NCBI GenBank assembly: GCA_026545225.1
Contig: CM048845.1
Coordinates: forward strand, 77,082,033-77,146,032
DNA from: Cornus controversa
Lineage: Eukaryota; Streptophyta; Magnoliopsida; Cornales; Cornaceae
DNA length: 64,000 bases
Direction of reading: 5' to 3'
Every line of letters begins with the position of its first letter. Position 1 is the first letter of the stretch. Under the pieces are notes generated by a model. That model was not told where the DNA came from, did not search any database, and saw only the letters and a program-made list of their open reading frames with translations. The position numbers and the translations under genes were made by a program. Below, piece by piece: positions 59,053 to 64,000 of this stretch.

Positions 59053-60575
59053 GTTGACCCAAAGGTTTTAACCAGAGGGCAATCTTGTAATTTTGATGAT
59101 AACAAACCATTAATGATGTTAGGTTCTAACATTTTCATTGAGTGATTGTTTAGAACAATGATCTATTTAAGATAGCATTCACAATGAGGATAAATCATTG
59201 AAGATGATATGATTAAATGAACTCATCCCATTGAAATGAAGTTGGCACATCAAGCTTGAAGAATCATGCCAATCAAAGAAGAATTGGGGTAGTTAGGAAA
59301 TGGTGACCTTAGGTAATTTTGTAAAATTTTTTTGAATATCTTGCTTGAAACTCAACTTCTCAAAAACAAATTTTTAAGACCATGTGCATATCATTCTTAC
59401 ATTTCATATTGGTCCTTATCCTCTTAAGAATAGGACTTGATCACATTGAATCACATCTTTGAAATCCTTGATGTTTTAAGCTTTGTTTGGATGTCAAAAA
59501 TCTATTTTTTTTTATGTTGAGCATCATTCAGTCGACTTATACACTTCTATCAATCAACTAATTTGGACAGAGCATTTTTGACATTTCTAGAGAGGTAAAC
59601 CAGTCGACTAATTCAAATGCATTAGTTGACTTATGCCTTGAAATAATTTTTGAGAAAATTCTTTTTAATCAATCGACTTATTCACTTATATCAGTCGACT
59701 AATTTGGACAGTACGTTTTTGGCATTTTCAGAAGGGTAAATCAGTCGACTAATTCGAATGCATCAGTCGACTTATGGCTTGAAATTATTTCACAGAAAAA
59801 TCTTTCTATCAGTTGACTAATACACATCTATCAATTGACTAATTTAGACAGAATGTTTTAAGCATTTTTAGAGAGGTAAATCAGTCGACTAATTCAAATG
59901 CATAAGTCGATTGACTTTACGGGAACAGATCTGAATGACTATTTTAATGTATTTAATGCTACCCAACCACCTCCAACAGCCATATTTTTGAAATAGACTA
60001 TATATATGAGTCTTGTTTTGCATTTATGAGAAAGAGATACAAAATATACACTCATTAATCATCATTTACTCATCTCATCCTCTTGAAACAAAGATTTGAG
60101 CTTCAAACTTGAGATTCATTTATTGCTATAGTATGAGCTGAAACTTGATCATTTATCTTTGAGAGATATCATTTATTGTACTACAATCTTCCTCTCATTT
60201 ATTATAAAGGGTTGGTTTAAACCCTAGAAGACTAGGTGAAGGACTTCACTTAGTAAGAGAAGGAAGAAGCTTGTAAGCTTCATTATAAAGGTTTACTCTC
60301 CACCCGAAAAGAGAAGCCTTAGTGGATTTGGGAAAAATCTTAAGAGGGATCATGAGTCATGGAGTAAGGAATTTTGAACCACGCTACATCTTGCGTCACT
60401 TGTGTTTGATTCTCTCTAACTCTCTCTCTCTTAATCTTTGTGCATCAATTTCAATTTTCTTATTTCACTTTTACTTTTATTTAGATTTGTTCTTACAATT
60501 TAAATTAGTAAAAAATTGTCATAGTTTGCCATTGACCCTATTCACCCCCCCTCTAGGGTCAACATTTGAGTAACA
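59053..60575 (+). mobile_element. Ty1/copia solo LTR, SIRE/Maximus-like (about 1.5 kb)
   Basis: It aligns end to end with the LTR at 61253-62512: GTTGACCCAAAGGTTTTAA, TTTTGATGATAAC, ATTAATGATGTTA near the start; AAACCCTAGAAGACTA, GAAGGACTTCACTTAGTAAG/GAAGGAGTTCACTTAGTAAG, TAAGAGGGATC, TGAGTCATGGAGTA, GACCCTATTCACC, CCTCTAGGGT and GAGTAACA at the end. No primer-binding site follows, so this is a solo LTR. It is longer than its relative because of an internal tandem array (59529-59940). A small ORF at 60322-60573 is an artefact. The first bases (AGTTGACC for TGTTGACC) look mutated and no target duplication is seen. Confidence 0.82.
59529..59940 (+). repeat. Tandem array (unit about 140 bp, 3 copies) of CAGTCGACT palindromic motifs
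   Basis: Units start at 59529, 59670 and 59810. Each carries up to four positions with CAGTCGACT or a one- or two-base variant, followed in fixed order by TTATACAC, AATTTGGACAG, AATTCAAATGCAT and TTATGCC-like tails. AGTCGACT is a perfect palindrome. Non-coding, inside the copia solo LTR. Confidence 0.85.
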
Positions 60576-61252
60576 GAGGAAAATAGAGGTGAACGATGAA
60601 AGTCAAACATCAAGATTACTCATCACTAATTATACTTTGATACATCTCACATCTCTAATCTCAATATGGTACCATACTCTGATACCGAGTTGTCACACCT
60701 CGATTTTCGTTTTCCAAAAATCGGAGGTGATGTCGTCCATTAAGCTCTAATAAAATGTCTATCCATGTACGTCACCACGGAAGCTTAAATTATATGCACG
60801 CACGTATCATGTAGATTGCAGACTCAACTAACCCCAAGGGGTAAGTTACATGACGTTCCTTAATTACCCAATCATATCTTAATGTCTCACCCAACCACAC
60901 ATTATGATGTATCATAATGTTGGTTACAATAGATCACAATGTACGATACATCGCACAAGTTTCATAACATCCTGTGAAATTTCCTAAAATTCCAACCCAA
61001 ATTTCAACTTAATTATGATATATCAAAATACCTACTTCGATGCATTGTAATTTACGATGCATCGCTAAAGATGTGTAACATCTTTCAAAAACTCCTGGAA
61101 TCCAACTCCAATTCTCACTGAATTTACGATGTATCGTCTTAGGTGTTTCGATGCATTGCCAAATTACGATGCATTGTAATGAGGATTACAATGCATCAAA
61201 ATCCTTCGATTGGAAAATCTACAGAAACCTCTAAGTGTTTATAAATTTATAT
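60576..61252 (-). mobile_element. Partial gypsy-type LTR plus primer-binding site, minus strand
   Basis: On the minus strand the LTR ends CGAAAATCGAGGTGTGACA (terminal A at 60692), followed a few bases later by CGGTATCAGAGT (about 60688-60677), close to the tRNA-Met primer-binding site TGGTATCAGAGC. The LTR part (60692-61252) contains repeated CGATGCATCG/TTCGATGCATTG words and is cut by the copia LTR at 61253. No coding region remains on the internal side. Confidence 0.5.
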
Positions 61253-62512
61253 TGTTGACCCAAAGGTTTTAATCTAAGGGCAATTCAATAATTTTGATGA
61301 TAACGAATCATTAATGATGTTAAACACTAACATCTAAATTGAGTGATTGCTTAGGATAACTATCACAAACAAGAAAGCATTCACAATGTGGAATGATCAT
61401 GAAAGGAAACAATGACATGAGAGAAGCATTCATTGAAAAAAAAGGAAGTACCTCAAAGCTTCAAGATATTTTCAAGTATGAAAAAATGGGGTAGTTATAG
61501 CTTGGTGAGAAATAGGACTTCATTTGTCAAAGTTATTTTTGAATAACTTGTTTGAAGTTCACTTACATATCATGACCATGATGTATTCACATACACATCA
61601 TCTATTAGTCATTTTATCACTAAGAAATTAGTCTTAAAGCCTTAGTAACATGTTTCATAGATCAATCATTTGTTTAAAGTCTCTCATGCACTTTGTTAAA
61701 AATCCCTCAAAGACATGTCAAGTTTGAGCTTGCTGAAAGTTAAGTTTGAGCTTGCTGAAAGTTCAGTTTTAACTTGCTGAAAATGCACTTTGAGGCGACT
61801 GAAAATGATAGTAGGTTTTGATATTTTTAGAGCACCTTTTCAGCTAACTGAAACTTTATTTTCAGTCGACTGAAAGTAATTGAATTTGAATACAACAGCT
61901 AGTTCAGTGTATTTAATGCTTATAACTACCTTCTAACAACTATATTTTTCAAAGGCTCTATATATATTGATATGCTCTGCATTTATGTAGACACACCAAC
62001 ACTCTTGAGCATTCATTGAGCAACATTCATTGCAATCTACCATCATTTAATACACTTGAGCTTCAAACTTGTGATTCAACTTTACTATAGTATTGAGAGC
62101 TTGAAATTATGTTTTCTTCTTTGAGAGTTATCCATTGTATCATAAATTTTGTTCTACATCATTTGTAAATGGTTGTTGAACCCTAGAAGACTAAGTGAAG
62201 GAGTTCACTTAGTAAGAATGAGCTTGTGTTCTCCATTGTAAAGGTTTGCTTTCCAGCAATAAGGAATAGCTATAGTGAATTTGAAAAAATTTTAAGAGGG
62301 ATCTTGAGTCATGGAGTAGGAGTTTTCGAACCACGATACATCCTTGTGTTGATAGTGTTTGAATCTCTCTATTCCTAACTTATTTATATTATGCTTGTTT
62401 ACTTATATCATTATCTCATTATATATTGCATATCTTTTTAATTCTTTAATTTGATTCTATTGTTTCCAAAGACCCTATTCACCTCCCCTCTAGGGTTATA
62501 TCTTGAGTAACA
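61253..62512 (+). mobile_element. 5' LTR of a SIRE/Maximus-like Ty1/copia retrotransposon
   Basis: Begins TGTTGACCCAAAGG and ends GAGTAACA (TG...CA). It is followed after two bases by a primer-binding site and then gag, so it is a 5' LTR. It shares its ends with the solo LTR at 59053-60575 but lacks the 140-bp array. In the corresponding place (about 61720-61880) it carries GAGCTTGCTGAAAGTTNAGTT repeats and one CAGTCGACTGAA. The 3' LTR lies beyond the window. Confidence 0.85.
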
Positions 62513-62514
62513 AT

Positions 62515-62526
62515 TGGTATCAGAGC
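62515..62526 (+). promoter_or_regulatory. Retrotransposon primer-binding site (initiator tRNA-Met)
   Basis: TGGTATCAGAGC, the exact complement of the 3' end of plant initiator tRNA-Met, sits two bases after the LTR terminus. It would prime minus-strand DNA synthesis. Confidence 0.92.
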
Positions 62527-62567
62527 AAGGGTTCTAGTTTTTGACCTAACCGTCTTAGAGTTCGATC

Positions 62568-63736
62568 ATGGCAAAGACGCAAAGTGCCTCTCATATGGAA
62601 GAACAATTAAACAATAGGCCACCTTGGTTTGATGGCACCGACTGTAATTATTGAAAACCTAGGATGACATTCTTTCTCCAATCCATTGATTATCAAGTTT
62701 GGGAAGTTGTTTGTAAAGGGCCTTTAGTTCCTATGAAAAATGTCAAAGATAGGAAAGTTCCCAAGGATGAGGAAGAATGGACTGATGGTGATAGAAAGCT
62801 AATTCAAATCAATGCTAAAGCTATCACTAATTTGTATTGTGCTTTTACCAAATCCGAGTTCAATAAAATTTTGGCTTGTAAAACGACCAAAGAAATGTGG
62901 GACAAATTAGAAGTGACCTATGAGGGCACTAAGCAAGTTAGAGTTACCAAAATTAGTATGTTAATTAGTGAATATGAGCTTTTTAGCATGCTTCTAGGTG
63001 AATCTATTAATGAAATGTTTACTAGATTTACTAATATTGTTAATAGCTTGTCTCATATTGGTAGAACTTATTCTAATTCCAACAATGTTAGAAAGGTGCT
63101 TTGGTGTCTTCCTACAAGTTGGGATGCAAAGGCAATGACTATTCAAGAAGCTAATGATCTTGATACCTTGAGTCTTGAAGACCTTATGGGATCGCTTATG
63201 ACTCATAAGATCAAGTTAGTAGTCGTCAAGAAATAGTCAATCCGAAGAAAACCTTAGCATTGAAATCATCTCTCCAAGATTCGAAAGAAATTAATAAAAA
63301 TGGGTCTAGTGATGATAAGGATGACATGACATTCATTACTCACAAATTCAAGAAGTTCTTAAGAAGGGAATCTTTCCCCAAGAGAAGACCCTTGAAGAGA
63401 GATGAGCCAAAAAGTGATTCAAGTAAAAATAAACCTCTTACTTGCTACAATTGCGGCAAATTGGGACACTTTCTAAAAGATTGTCGCAAGCCAAGAAGAG
63501 ATAAAAGTAAGAAAGTTGCTATGAAAGTCACATGTGATGATTCTGACTCAAGCGATTCGGAATGCGACACAAGCAACGAGGTTGCAAATTTTTGCTTTAT
63601 GGCAATTGATGATAAGGTAAATTCTAACCTTGAAACTTCTTCATTGATTTCATATGATGAATTGCAATGTGCTTTTGAGGATTTGCATAGAGAGCTAGGA
63701 AAAGTAAATCAATTAAAATCCTATTTTGGAAAATAA
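62568..63736 (+). pseudogene. Copia retrotransposon gag, broken
   Basis: Gag forms the virus-like particle that packages element RNA. The reading frame opens at the ATG at 62568. The family N-terminal motif RPPWFDGT is seen, then an in-frame TGA at 62652-62654 falls where a tryptophan codon is expected. The frame continues (TTKEMWDKLEVTYEGTK, and the UBN2-type gag core) to 63236, where a frameshift near 63215-63236 ends it. The C-terminal part is open in another frame at 63260-63736, with a CCHC zinc knuckle (CYNCGKLGHFLKDC, 63443-63484) and an acidic Ser/Asp tract after it. The stop and frameshift make it inactive. Protease, integrase and reverse transcriptase would lie to the right, beyond an inserted transposon. 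Confidence 0.88.
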
Positions 63737-63787
63737 TTAAATAAAAGAAAAAAATTTGGATCTCTACACCTTCTCTGGTATATAAAA

Positions 63788-63969
63788 GAGTAAAATACAC
63801 TGACCTCCCCTGAGGTTTGGTATAATCACACACGACAGTCATGTTTGACGTTTATTGTATTATATACCTTAGATGTTATGAAATTTTCTTTTTACCCTTA
63901 ATATTTTAATACTTTTAAATTACAAGAATTTTAATGTGAAATACCTATATATCTTGCCCACCATATATC

Positions 63970-64000
<31 letters not shown>
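63788..64000. mobile_element. Left end of a Mutator-like element inserted in the copia element
   Basis: GAGTAAAATACACTGACCTC, then CCCTGAGGTTTGG, matches the terminal inverted repeat of the element at 22526-23655 at all but a few positions. It starts about 50 bp after the gag open frame ends and runs out of the window. A (TA)n run begins at about 63970. The right end and target duplication are not visible. Confidence 0.7.

Noticed and set aside
63260..63736. Independent CCHC zinc-finger host gene
   Set aside because: Position, order and motif context show it is the frameshifted C-terminal part of the copia gag that starts at 62568.

Overview
The window is nuclear DNA from a flowering plant, almost certainly a eudicot. 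It is AT-rich and packed with microsatellites and degraded transposons. It holds two complete intron-rich protein genes, both on the minus strand and both recognisable as plant-specific families. No other intact host gene can be supported.

Gene 1 (about 4.4-16.2 kb) is a JmjN/JmjC/C5HC2 histone demethylase of the JMJ13/JMJ706 type. I assembled 11 coding exons by splice sites; their lengths sum to 2574 nt, an exact multiple of three (857 aa). Its start codon is the last three bases of exon 1, separated from the rest by a 2.3-kb intron, with an overlapping upstream ORF starting 5 nt earlier. Gene 2 (41.6-47.2 kb) is a class IV HD-Zip/START transcription factor closest to Arabidopsis HDG5, in 10 coding exons (800 aa). 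In Arabidopsis JMJ13 (At5g46910) and HDG5 (At5g46880) are close neighbours, so the pair looks like conserved microsynteny with a repeat-filled gap between them here.

The rest is layered repeats. From 0-4.4 kb: a dispersed repeat and a decayed RTE-type LINE. From 16.3-41.6 kb: Stowaway and other MITEs, three terminal-inverted-repeat elements with identifiable target duplications (22.5-23.7, 26.5-27.7 and 32.2-33.4 kb), a Helitron candidate, a GGT-rich minisatellite, a decayed plastid ndhE fragment, a degenerate tRNA-Arg(TCG)-like sequence and a 1.4-kb long inverted repeat. From 48-64 kb: two 5S-rRNA-bearing (Cassandra-like) LTR fragments, a 4.1-kb Ty3/gypsy-like solo LTR containing an array of small hairpins with differing but self-complementary stems, a SIRE/Maximus-like copia solo LTR, and a second copia LTR followed by its primer-binding site and a broken gag. 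That element is cut by a terminal-repeat transposon related to the one at 22.5 kb.

The two host genes need not act together directly: one is a chromatin demethylase, the other an epidermis-type transcription factor. The most unusual signals are the self-complementary hairpin array at 56.7-57.0 kb, arrays of palindromic octamers inside LTRs, the overlapping uORF of the demethylase gene, and the long inverted repeat at 35.2-36.6 kb. Exon coordinates come from reading GT/AG sites and family conservation, not from transcripts.
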